Source: BACL27 sp947488385 (lineage in GTDB: Bacteria; Actinomycetota; Acidimicrobiia; Acidimicrobiales; Ilumatobacteraceae). From it: a DNA stretch of 64,000 nt. The stretch is taken from positions 124,001 through 188,000 of the forward strand of contig CAXNMJ010000001.1 of the NCBI GenBank assembly GCA_964203655.1, in the 5' to 3' direction. The notes under the pieces were generated by a model. It was not told the DNA's origin. It was given only the letters and a program-made list of their open reading frames with translations, and searched no databases. Below are positions 36,329 through 44,668 of this stretch, piece after piece. The translations under genes and the position numbers were made by a program. The stretch's first letter is position 1; every line of letters begins with the position of its first letter.

Positions 36329-37213
36329 ATGGCGGCGCAATCAAAACAAATAGCCCAGCCAAATCTGAGTGTTGTTGACGCCAACACTGACCCACTCAGC
36401 AAGATTCTAGAAATTCTTGCCCGCGACGGTGGCGTGATCGTGCACAACATGCTGACTAGTGACGTTGTGACTCGCCTGAAAAACGAACTTGACCCGACTA
36501 CAGAAGCGACTCAGGTTGGCCCAAAGACTGAACATAAAACGGTCAACTATTTCTGGGGAGAGAAAACTAAACGATTCACACGTTTAGCTCAACGCTCGCA
36601 GACTTTCGCCGACGAGGTATTGGTGCACCCTATTTTGCTTGGCGTGTCGGATGCGCTGCTTAAACCACATTGCGCAAGTTATTGGATGAATACTGGCCAG
36701 ATGATGATCGTCATGCCGAGCGGTAATCCCCAATACATGCACCGAGACTCAGACGACTGGCCAAAAATGTGCTCACCGACAAGCGAGGTTTGCCAAGTTA
36801 GTTGCATGCTCGCACTCTCAGACTTCACTGTCGAAAATGGAGCAACCCGAGTTGCGCCTGGCAGTCATCTATGGAGCGACTACAAACGCGAAGCGACCGA
36901 AAGTGAGATCACGCAGGCTGTGATGCCAGCAGGCAGCGGAATGATTTACACCGGCAAGGTGTTGCACAGCGCGGGCGCTAATAAAACAAACAACGAACCT
37001 CGCTATGGTTTGCACATGTCGTATATATATGGCTGGCTGACACCCGAAGAAGCCGGCTGTCTTGGCGTTACTGAAGAGCGCGCCAAACAATTGACACCCC
37101 GACAACAACAACTGCTTGGCTATCGCTGTTACGACGCATCAGATATCAACGGCGGTCGATTGTGGACAGTTGACTACGAAGACGTGCCTGTGGGCCTGGG
37201 ATGGACGCAATGA
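36329..37213 (+). CDS. Phytanoyl-CoA dioxygenase (PhyH) family oxygenase
   Basis: A non-heme Fe(II)/2-oxoglutarate dioxygenase of about 294 aa. The iron facial triad appears as HRD in YMHRDSDDWP and the distal His in KVLHSAGANKTNNEPRYGLH, with an Arg for 2-oxoglutarate. The ATG at 36329 follows a TAGAAT box by 7 nt; a GTG at 36278 in the same frame is the alternative. Its stop overlaps the start of the Rieske oxygenase (ATGA at 37210-37213), so both oxygenases are made together. It is the first gene of a putative amine catabolism island. Substrate unknown; ectoine- and phytanoyl-type hydroxylases belong to this family. Confidence 0.82.
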   Translation: MAAQSKQIAQPNLSVVDANTDPLSKILEILARDGGVIVHNMLTSDVVTRLKNELDPTTEATQVGPKTEHKTVNYFWGEKTKRFTRLAQRSQTFADEVLVHPILLGVSDALLKPHCASYWMNTGQMMIVMPSGNPQYMHRDSDDWPKMCSPTSEVCQVSCMLALSDFTVENGATRVAPGSHLWSDYKREATESEITQAVMPAGSGMIYTGKVLHSAGANKTNNEPRYGLHMSYIYGWLTPEEAGCLGVTEERAKQLTPRQQQLLGYRCYDASDINGGRLWTVDYEDVPVGLGWTQ

Positions 37214-38313
37214 GTGAAAAACCAATTGATGGCCTAAGTGAGAGTTTCACTCGTGACGAATACATCTCACCAGAAATTTTTGCGACCGAGATGAAAAAAA
37301 TCTATGGCACGAATTGGTGCTTTGCGGGTCTCAGCGAGAACTTGTCAAAAATTGGCGATCGCCTCGTTGTAGACATCGGCGACGAAAGTATTTTGATTCT
37401 GCGTAACCGCGAGAATGAGCTTCGGGCTTTTTACAACGTTTGTCAACATCGTGGTTCGCAACTATGTGATGCCAGCGGTTCGGGTTTTGGCGCTGCAATC
37501 ACTTGCCCTTATCACGCTTGGAGCTACTCGGTCGAGGGCAACTTGATCGCAACTCCCCTGCACGAAAAAGATTCGATTGATCGATCGGCGATAAGTCTGA
37601 AGCCGGTGAAAGTTGCGCAATGGCAGGCGTTTATTTTTGTTTCACTAGACCCAAACGCTCCAGAATTAATTGATTGGCTCGAGTCGCATTATTCGCGCCC
37701 ACTTCAACTCGAAAAGTTCGACATGGCGAGTTTGAAAAACGCGCGAACAACCGTCGACGAAGTACAGGCAAACTGGAAAGTTCTTGGCGAAAACTACAGC
37801 GAGTGTCTGCACTGCGCGGTTGTGCACCCTGAACTTGTTGATCTCGTGCCAATTTACAAAACTGGCAGCACAACCCAAACCGACCGACCAGACTGGGGCG
37901 TCAGCCTTGCAGAGGGTGCCACTGGGTTGTCTTATAAACAAAATGAAAACCTGCCACTCTTGCCAGCGATGGACGAAATTGACGACTATTCGGTTTTTGG
38001 TGCCTATGTTTATCCGAACATGTTGATTGATATCTCGCCAACTGTTGCGGTTATCACTCGATATGTGCCCCGTTCTGCGACGCACACGACAATCTTCACC
38101 GATTATTTGTTTCCAAAAGATGCGGTTGACAACCCAGATGTTGACCTTGAGCCAACAATTAGCTTTAGCGACCTAGTCAACCAGCAAGATATTTCGGTGT
38201 GTGTGCGAGTGCAACGCGGAGTTGCGTCAAAGTCGTTTACTCGCGCCTATCACACAAAAATGGAGCGTTACTGCAAACAACTTATTCAGCGTTACCGCAA
38301 CGAAATTAGTTGA
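37210..38313 (+). CDS. Rieske non-heme iron oxygenase, large subunit
   Basis: A 367 aa ring-hydroxylating-type oxygenase alpha subunit. The Rieske [2Fe-2S] ligands are CQHRG (~80) and CPYHAW (~101). The mononuclear iron site is in ENYSECLHCAVVHPEL. The sequence around it resembles oxygenases that act on quaternary amines (GbcA and CntA type) more than aromatic dioxygenases, and no small beta subunit is encoded next to it. I choose the ATG at 37210 over 37201 because of the 4 bp overlap with PhyH. No reductase gene is visible in the window. Its 3' end overlaps the convergent aminotransferase by 8 bp. Confidence 0.85.
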   Translation: MSEKPIDGLSESFTRDEYISPEIFATEMKKIYGTNWCFAGLSENLSKIGDRLVVDIGDESILILRNRENELRAFYNVCQHRGSQLCDASGSGFGAAITCPYHAWSYSVEGNLIATPLHEKDSIDRSAISLKPVKVAQWQAFIFVSLDPNAPELIDWLESHYSRPLQLEKFDMASLKNARTTVDEVQANWKVLGENYSECLHCAVVHPELVDLVPIYKTGSTTQTDRPDWGVSLAEGATGLSYKQNENLPLLPAMDEIDDYSVFGAYVYPNMLIDISPTVAVITRYVPRSATHTTIFTDYLFPKDAVDNPDVDLEPTISFSDLVNQQDISVCVRVQRGVASKSFTRAYHTKMERYCKQLIQRYRNEIS

Positions 38314-39694
38314 AGCTCCCAGCTGCAAAAACTTCTGAAGTACGCTCACTCATCTCTTCGATGACTTTTCCGAGTTTTGATAAATTCTGCAAAAACACAT
38401 CGCCGTGTTCGCGACTGTGAGCAACCGAAAGTGTGAGCGATTCGCTCTTACCCCACGGGGCTAAAAAGACTCCGCCGTTGAACTGCATCAAATAGTTCAA
38501 GTGCATCGCACCAGTGCTCACTTCTAAAAAGTCTCGATAATTCACCGCTGGTTCATCACTGAAGACGGCTGAAACTTTAAAGCCAAACTGATATCCGTGC
38601 GCACCTTGCCCATGGCTTCGCAGTATCGATAACGCGTGCTTCAAAATATATGCACCGACGTCGTTGGCTTTTGCATAAGCATCATCGGTCAGAACTTCGG
38701 TCAGCACCGCACGAGTAGCCGCCATCGTCAAAGGGTTGCCGTTAAATGTGCCAACTTGGTTGTAGCGACCATCTGTGATTGCCTCCATCACCTCGGTGGT
38801 TCCACCGATCGCACCGCACGGCAAACCTCCGCCAAGTGCTTTTGCAAGACAAATTATGTCGGGCACTACCCCATACATCGCCGTGGCGCCGCCTTGATGA
38901 ATAACCAAACCGGTTTTTACTTCATCAAAAGCCAAAAGAGCACCGTGCTGATGGACCAACTTTTTCACTGCCTCGAGATACCCGGGTTGCGGCACGATAA
39001 TGCCCGCTCCCATCAGAATCGGTTCAAAAATCATTCCGGCGATTTCGCCCTTGTGTTCGTCGAACACCCGACTCAATGCCTTGATGTCGTTGAATGGAAC
39101 TATGCGAACACAATCAGCAATCGCCTGAGGAATGCCGGCACCCGGCGTGCGCCACGGTTTGTCTGCAGGACCAAGTTCTTTGGCTGACCTAAAAATAGAA
39201 ATTGCAACTGCGTCGTGATGACCGTTGTAAGAACCTTCAACTTTTATAATCAGATCGCGACCAGTGATTGCGCGCATCAAGTGCACAGCGTCCATCGTCG
39301 CTTCAGTACCCGAATTGCAAAATCTCCACTGAGGCAAACCGAATCGCCGCGCTAGTTCTTCGGCGACGACTATCGAGTCGGGTGTCGGTTGAGCAAAATG
39401 CGTGCCTTGGGTAACGCGCTTTTGTACAGCCGCGACCACCGAAGGATTGGCGTGACCAACCACATTTGCGCCGTAGCCGGCATGAAAGTCGATGTAACGA
39501 TTGTCGTCTACATCCCAGACGTAGGCGCCTTTGCCGTGACTAACCCAAACCGGAGTCGGCCGCGAACTGGCCCAGCTAGATGTCACGCCACCAGGAATCG
39601 AGGTTGACGCCCGCAGGTGCATTTCGGCGGATTTTGGCACTCGGCCCATGAAGATTCGCTCTTCATTCTCGATCATTTCGTCGAGCGAACTCAT
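38306..39694 (-). CDS. Class III aminotransferase (glutamate-1-semialdehyde aminomutase-like)
   Basis: A 462 aa PLP enzyme. FCNSGTEATMDAVHLMRAITGRD, GSYNGHHDAV, LLAFDEVKTGLVIH and the PLP lysine in CLAKALGGGLPCGAIGG are diagnostic. The sequence is HemL-like, but the genomic setting (oxygenases and a polyamine-type transporter) argues for a catabolic omega- or amino-group transferase rather than tetrapyrrole synthesis. The ATG at 39694 gives the normal N-terminus; the frame runs to 39727. The start of the divergent transporter operon is 48 bp away. Confidence 0.85.
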   Translation of the reverse strand: MSSLDEMIENEERIFMGRVPKSAEMHLRASTSIPGGVTSSWASSRPTPVWVSHGKGAYVWDVDDNRYIDFHAGYGANVVGHANPSVVAAVQKRVTQGTHFAQPTPDSIVVAEELARRFGLPQWRFCNSGTEATMDAVHLMRAITGRDLIIKVEGSYNGHHDAVAISIFRSAKELGPADKPWRTPGAGIPQAIADCVRIVPFNDIKALSRVFDEHKGEIAGMIFEPILMGAGIIVPQPGYLEAVKKLVHQHGALLAFDEVKTGLVIHQGGATAMYGVVPDIICLAKALGGGLPCGAIGGTTEVMEAITDGRYNQVGTFNGNPLTMAATRAVLTEVLTDDAYAKANDVGAYILKHALSILRSHGQGAHGYQFGFKVSAVFSDEPAVNYRDFLEVSTGAMHLNYLMQFNGGVFLAPWGKSESLTLSVAHSREHGDVFLQNLSKLGKVIEEMSERTSEVFAAGSFN

Positions 39695-39702
39695 GATGGC
39701 TA

Positions 39703-39708
39703 AGTTTA
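39703..39708 (-). promoter_or_regulatory. -10 box for the aminotransferase gene
   Basis: TAAACT on the minus strand lies 8 nt before the ATG at 39694, in the short intergenic gap shared with the divergent potD-like gene. Confidence 0.35.
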
Positions 39709-39742
39709 GCGATGGGGAAACAATCAAACGAAACGGGGATAT

Positions 39743-40948
39743 ATGACAATGCGCCGAAGAGACTTCTTGCGAAACTTGGTCATCACAACTGGTGGCGTGA
39801 CACTGGGCGGTTCGTTACTTGCTGCGTGTGGTGGCTCGACGTCGAACACAACAGTTGATGGTCTGGCAATTGGCACACCAGAGAACCCGATCAAACTTCC
39901 AGTTACCACCGAGGCAATCGCCGACGGCTTGGCCAGCGAATCTGGCACGCTTGAGATACTCAACTGGGCTGATTATGCAAATCCTGAGTCGATTGCGATT
40001 TTCGAGAAACAATTCGGCTGCAAAGTTTCTACAACTATTTATGACACCGAAGAAGCTGCAGTCGCAAAACTAAGAAATGGAACGTTTAAGCCTGACCTAA
40101 TTCTTGGCATGACTGATACGGCGTTGGCAAAACTGGTTGCTGCTGATTTGCTTCAACCGCTGAACAAGTCGTACATACCGAATTTCGGCAACGTAATTAA
40201 AGGACTACAGAACCCTTACTACGACCTTGAGTCTCAGTACACCGTTCCTTATTTTATTTACGGAAACGGCATCGGATACCGCACCGATCGCATTGATAAA
40301 AATGCATTCGCAAAAAACGGCTACGACGTTTTGTGGGACGCGCAATACAGCGGCAAACTTGGCGTGCTTGACTCGTATCGAGACACTTTGGCCATGGCGA
40401 TGTTTCGCGCAGGCAACTTTGATGCCAACACGGCTGATGCAGCAGTGATCACAAAAGCGGGCGAAGATTTAATTTCTTTGCGTGAGGCAACAAATCCAAA
40501 GGTAGATATTTTGGCTTACACCGAAATGCCGGCCGGCAACAGAGACATCAACTTCACTTGGTCGGGTGACTTGTTCACCGCCCTGCAGTATCTGCCCGAA
40601 GGTGTTTCTCCAGATGTGCTCGGATTTTGGTATCCAGAAAAAACAGTTGCCAAGAACGACTTCATGTGCATAACCAAGAGCGCCAAGTCACCAGTTCTTG
40701 CGCATCAGTTGATCAACTTTTTGAGCGACACCGACAACGCAATGTTGAACCGCGAATATGTCGGTTATCAGCCGGCGCTTGAGTCAATCACGATTGATCT
40801 GTTGATCTCAACTGGCACGATTCCCGAGTCGCTGATTGACGCGCTGGTAACGCCTGAGAAATATGATTCAGGCCTAGCCCAAGTTTTGCTTGAACCAGCC
40901 GTTGACGCGCTTTGGCTCGAGCAGTGGACAGCTTTCACTGCGGGTTAA
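39743..40948 (+). CDS. potD: Polyamine-type ABC transporter, substrate-binding lipoprotein (PotD-like)
   Basis: A 401 aa extracytoplasmic binding protein. The N-terminus has a twin-arginine signal (RRRDFLRNLVITTGG) and lipobox LAAC (Cys29). The mature protein has the spermidine/putrescine-binding hallmarks: LEILNWADYANPESI at the start, KLRNGTFKPDLI, LLQPLNKSYIPN and IDKNAFAKNGYDVLWD. A GGGG ribosome-binding site precedes the ATG. potB and potC homologues follow. Actual ligand could be any amine or amino compound of this transporter class. Confidence 0.85.
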   Translation: MTMRRRDFLRNLVITTGGVTLGGSLLAACGGSTSNTTVDGLAIGTPENPIKLPVTTEAIADGLASESGTLEILNWADYANPESIAIFEKQFGCKVSTTIYDTEEAAVAKLRNGTFKPDLILGMTDTALAKLVAADLLQPLNKSYIPNFGNVIKGLQNPYYDLESQYTVPYFIYGNGIGYRTDRIDKNAFAKNGYDVLWDAQYSGKLGVLDSYRDTLAMAMFRAGNFDANTADAAVITKAGEDLISLREATNPKVDILAYTEMPAGNRDINFTWSGDLFTALQYLPEGVSPDVLGFWYPEKTVAKNDFMCITKSAKSPVLAHQLINFLSDTDNAMLNREYVGYQPALESITIDLLISTGTIPESLIDALVTPEKYDSGLAQVLLEPAVDALWLEQWTAFTAG

Positions 40949-40951
40949 TTC

Positions 40952-41834
40952 TTGAAGTCTTCGCCTCGCCTGTGGGCAGGATTCGCAATTCCCGGCACGA
41001 CATGGTTACTCGTGTTGTTCGCAATCCCCTTTTATGCAGTTGCCTGTGTTGCCTTCGGCACGATTGACCCGATATTTCGAGACGCGGTACCGCAATGGAA
41101 CCCCCTCGCTTGGGATTTCACCCAGGCGCGCCAAATCTTTAACAGTCTGGCCACGGGCCCGCTGCGAGGCGTTGCAGTTCGCACCGTACTTTACGTCGCG
41201 TGCGCAATGGCGATTTGCTTTCTGATCGGTTTTCCAATTGCGTACTTTTTGGCACGACATGCCGGCAAACGAAAACTGCTGTTGCTGGTTTTGATAATCG
41301 TTCCGTTTTGGGTGAACTACTTGATGCGCATGCTGGCTTGGGTCAACTTGCTAAGCAACGATGGATTGTTCACTCGGTTCATGCGAATCTTCGGCGTGAA
41401 CTACAACTGGCTTGATGGCTCGCCAGTCACAGTTGTGCTGGGTTTGGTTTATGGCTACATTCCGTTTTTGATCTTGCCGTTATACGCCACACTCGAGCGC
41501 CTTGATTGGCGGTTGATCGATGCGGCACGCGACCTCGGGGCCAACTCGCGACAAGCGTTCAGACTCGTGACCGTTCCAATGTCTAAAGCAGGTCTCGTCG
41601 CCGCCGGAATTTTGATCGCCTTACCAATGTTTGGTGATTACTACACGAACGATCTGCTGTCGCGCTCGCCCAGCACCGAGATGATCGGCAATCAAATTGA
41701 ATTCTTTTTGAACGCCAGCACACAGCCCCAAAATGGTGCTGTACTCGTGATCGCACTATCTCTGTTCTTGCTTGCTGCTGATGTCGTTTTACTTACGTAG
41801 CACCCGACAACAAACACGTCAGACGGCAAGATGA
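40952..41834 (+). CDS. potB: Polyamine-type ABC transporter permease (PotB-like), frameshifted at the end
   Basis: A six-helix inner-membrane permease. The EAA loop reads LDWRLIDAARDLGANSRQAFRLVTVPMSKAG in outline. The open frame stops at 41800 after LLAADVVLLT. Dropping one T from the TTTT at 41787-41790 changes the end to LLAADVVYLRSTRQQTRQTAR with a stop at 41832-41834, the charged cytoplasmic tail typical of PotB permeases. The shift has the same sign as five others in the window. The gene starts with TTG at 40952, three bases after the potD stop. Confidence 0.82.
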
Positions 41835-41853
41835 TTTTTATCGGCGTCAAATC

Positions 41854-42717
41854 ATGAAACGAAACAAAAAGTCTGCGCTCGTTTATATCGTCTGGGGCTA
41901 CATCATCTGGAGTCTCGTACCCGTAGTTATCGCGGTGATTTATTCGTTCAATGATGGACGCAGCCGAACTGTTTGGCAAGGGTTCTCGCTGCGATGGTGG
42001 TTCACCGATCCTTATGCTTCGGTTTTTCATAATCCTGAAACGCGCAACGCAATCAGCAACTCACTGATTTTGGCGTTCGCAACTCTTCTCGTAGTTACCC
42101 CACTTGGCATTACTTTGGCCATTGGCTCGCAGCGCATCAGGGGGCGTGGCAGCAACGTTGTACAAGGTTTAACTTCTGCACCATTGATCACCCCCGAAAT
42201 TGTTGTGGGTGCAGCACTGCTCATAACTTTCACTCGACTGTTTACGGCTGTGCCGCTCGGCTTTGCAGCACAGTTGTTGGGCAATGTCACATTTTCTTTG
42301 GCAAGCGTTGTCGTCATAGTGCGTGCGCGACTCGTCTCGATCGGTTCATCTTTTGAAGAAGCAGCCCGCGACTTGGGCGCGACTAGGTGGCAAGCATTGC
42401 GTTATGTGTTGCTGCCAATGCTTTGGCCGTCAGTAATGGCCAGTCTCGTTGTGGTTTTTGCTACGGTAATCGACGATTTTGTCATCACCAGTTTTCTTTC
42501 TTCTGGCGTCAACTCAGAAACCGTGCCGCTGCGAATCTATTCTTCAGTCAAAGGCGGCGCCACACCCGCACTCAACGCATTGGCAACCTTGCTCGTCTTG
42601 GCTTCGTTTACGGTTCTGATAATCGGTCTATTTGGATTATCAACCTGGCGCAAACGTCACGGCGAACGTGGTGGCTTGCGCGCCGCACTCGCCGACGTAA
42701 CCCAAATGGAAAACTAG
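41854..42717 (+). CDS. potC: Polyamine-type ABC transporter permease (PotC-like)
   Basis: A 287 aa six-helix permease, partner of the PotB-like protein. VPVVIAVIYSFNDGR near the N-terminus is a PotC-like signature, and the cytoplasmic EAA loop is EEAARDLGATRWQALRYVLLPML. DDFVITSFLSSG also matches the family. It ends 20 bp from the convergent ATPase gene. Confidence 0.86.
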   Translation: MKRNKKSALVYIVWGYIIWSLVPVVIAVIYSFNDGRSRTVWQGFSLRWWFTDPYASVFHNPETRNAISNSLILAFATLLVVTPLGITLAIGSQRIRGRGSNVVQGLTSAPLITPEIVVGAALLITFTRLFTAVPLGFAAQLLGNVTFSLASVVVIVRARLVSIGSSFEEAARDLGATRWQALRYVLLPMLWPSVMASLVVVFATVIDDFVITSFLSSGVNSETVPLRIYSSVKGGATPALNALATLLVLASFTVLIIGLFGLSTWRKRHGERGGLRAALADVTQMEN

Positions 42718-42737
42718 TTCGAATAGATCAACTAGCT

Positions 42738-43800
42738 TCAACTAGTTAACGGCAGAACTCGCACTGCGTCAGGCAACACATCAATCATTATCTCTTGACC
42801 ATCGCGAAGCCCAACAGAAGTTTCGTCGTTGGGTACTTCAGCGTTGATAGTTACATCCCCAAGTTTGAGTGAGATCCGCAAAACCGAACCAGCAAACGTC
42901 ACCCGCTCGATTACTGCTTGGTGATTGCCTGAACCAATGCGAATTCGTTCAGGTCGAATCATCATCATGCCGTCACCAAGCGGCGCAGACTCAGGAGCAA
43001 TGAACTTTTCTCCGGCCAATTCGACGACGCCGCGCGAGACAACACGACCACTGAATCAAGTTTGCGGCACCAACGAATTGTGCGACTTCAACAGAGTTGG
43101 GCTGCTCATAAAGTTCGCGTGGAGCACCAACTTGCATCAGCCGACCTTGGCGCATAACACCGATGCGGTCACTCATTGTGAAGGCTTCGTGTTGATCATG
43201 CGTGACGTAAATAAACGTGATACCAATTTGACGCTGGAGTGTTGCCAATTCGATTTGCAGTCTGGCGCGCAACTGTGCATCAAGAGCACCTAAAGGTTCG
43301 TCAAGAAGCAACACGCTGGGCTCAAGGATCAACGCCCTGGCCAAAGCAACACGTTGTTGCTCGCCACCCGAAAGTTGATGCACTCGTCGTTCAGCAAAAC
43401 CACCGAGTTGAACGAGTTCAAGTGCTTCACCGATTCGTTGGCTGTCAGACTTTGCGCTCTTGGTGAACTCGCTTTCAAAACGTAAGCCGAATTTGACGTT
43501 GTCTTCAACATTCAAGTGGGGAAACAACGAATAGTTCTGAAAAACAGTATTCAACGGCCGGGCTTCTGGCTCATCGTTTGTTACATCGCGCGAGTCGATA
43601 TAGATGCTGCCGCTGTCTGGCTGTTCAAAACCGCCGATCATCCGCAATGTTGTTGTCTTGCCACAACCAGACGGCCCGAGCATCGAGAAAAACTCGCCTG
43701 CTTTAACTTCTAACGAGACGTCATTGACAACCACACGATCGCCGTAAGCCTTGTGCAAATTATTGAGAGTTACTGCGCCGTCAAGTTCAAGTGCTGGCAT
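42738..43800 (-). CDS. potA: Polyamine-type ABC transporter ATPase (PotA-like), frameshifted
   Basis: The ATP-binding subunit. Walker A GPSGCGKTTTL, Q-loop QNYSLFPHL, signature LSGGEQQRVALARA, Walker B VLLLDEPLGALD and the H-loop THDQHEAF are intact. The first frame degenerates after FVGAANLI into a Cys/Arg-rich tail ending at 42991. The +1 frame continues SGRVVSRGVVELAGEKFIAP into the C-terminal TOBE-like domain ending at 42738. Dropping one base of ATTC near 43054 restores a 353 aa protein. Unusually, the gene faces potDBC convergently rather than lying in their operon. Confidence 0.86.
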
Positions 43801-43818
43801 ATTTGATCCTCAAAAATA

Positions 43819-44586
43819 TTAGGCGCGCATGGTTTCGATGTTGCCATCCACGGGCAAAACCTGGCCAGTAATGAACCTTGCCGCCGGCGAACTTAGAAAC
43901 ACTGCCGCTGCGGCAATATCTGTGGCGTCAATAAAAGTCTTCATTGAAACTTGATTCTCATAACCAGTGCGAATACTTTGCGGGCTCACGCCAGTCGCGG
44001 CAGCTTCGCGTTCGATAACGCCGTCCATTCGTGGGCCGCTGACAGATCCCGGACAAATTGCGTTGACACGAACACCCTCAGCGCCGAGCTCCATCGCCCA
44101 CGACTTTGTTAATCCGATAATGCCCCACTTGGCTGCCACATAAGGCGAACGTAACGGGTATCCGAAAATTCCGGCGCTTGTCGAAATATTGATGATCGAA
44201 CCACGAGTCTTAAGCAACATCGGTACTGCAGCTTTTGTACATCGAAATGTGCCGCCAAGATTTACGCGCACGCACTCGTCGTATGCGTCGGCATCCATCT
44301 CGTCGACACGCGCAGTCGGCCCTGGTACGCCGACGTTATTCACCAATATGTCTAACCCACCTAGATCGCGCTCGATTGCAGCAAACATCGTGTCGACATC
44401 ACGCGAATTAGAAACATCGCAAACATAATTTGGTTTTGTCGTGTTGTTTACATCACAGACAACTACGTGTGCGCCTGCATGCTTCATTGCATCGGCGATC
44501 GCCTTGCCGATTCCTGATCCGCCACCAGTAACAAGCGCCCGGAGACCAGTCAACGAAAAATCTTGGGAATTTACACTCGTTGCCAC
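43819..44586 (-). CDS. Short-chain dehydrogenase/reductase
   Basis: A 255 aa classical SDR. The cofactor motif TGGGSGIGKA, NNVG, catalytic Ser in INISTSAG and the YxxxK motif in SPYVAAKWG are complete; PVDGN closes the fold. An Asp in VVVCDVNN suggests NAD(H) preference. The start is a GTG at 44586, 6 nt after a TAAGTT box. It lies 18 bp upstream of potA on the same strand, so it probably shares a transcript and a role with the transporter and oxygenase island. Confidence 0.87.
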   Translation of the reverse strand: MATSVNSQDFSLTGLRALVTGGGSGIGKAIADAMKHAGAHVVVCDVNNTTKPNYVCDVSNSRDVDTMFAAIERDLGGLDILVNNVGVPGPTARVDEMDADAYDECVRVNLGGTFRCTKAAVPMLLKTRGSIINISTSAGIFGYPLRSPYVAAKWGIIGLTKSWAMELGAEGVRVNAICPGSVSGPRMDGVIEREAAATGVSPQSIRTGYENQVSMKTFIDATDIAAAAVFLSSPAARFITGQVLPVDGNIETMRA

Positions 44587-44592
44587 GCCTAA

Positions 44593-44598
44593 AACTTA
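44593..44598 (-). promoter_or_regulatory. -10 box for the SDR/potA transcript
   Basis: TAAGTT on the minus strand, then TTAGGC, then the GTG at 44586. Confidence 0.4.
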
Positions 44599-44644
44599 GC
44601 CTCTTGTGCGTCTCGCCAAAAGTTCAGCGAACACACAAGAGGCT
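44598..44644 (-). terminator. 11 bp inverted repeat after phoX
   Basis: AGCCTCTTGTG (44598-44608) and CACAAGAGGCT (44634-44644) are perfect complements with a 25 nt spacer, 24 bp after the phoX stop. It is followed by AAGTTTT on the minus strand. It may terminate phoX or, given the overlapping TAAGTT box, act as an operator for the SDR gene. Confidence 0.5.
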
Positions 44645-44668
44645 CTGTTTTGAAGACCCTCTAACTAT

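Noticed and set aside
38306..39694. hemL (glutamate-1-semialdehyde aminomutase)
   Set aside because: The sequence is in the same superfamily, but neighbours are catabolic oxygenases and a polyamine-type transporter, with no tetrapyrrole genes nearby.
42730..42747. Terminator between potC and potA
   Set aside because: The hairpin AACTAG/CTAGTT is short, overlaps the potA stop and has no T-run.
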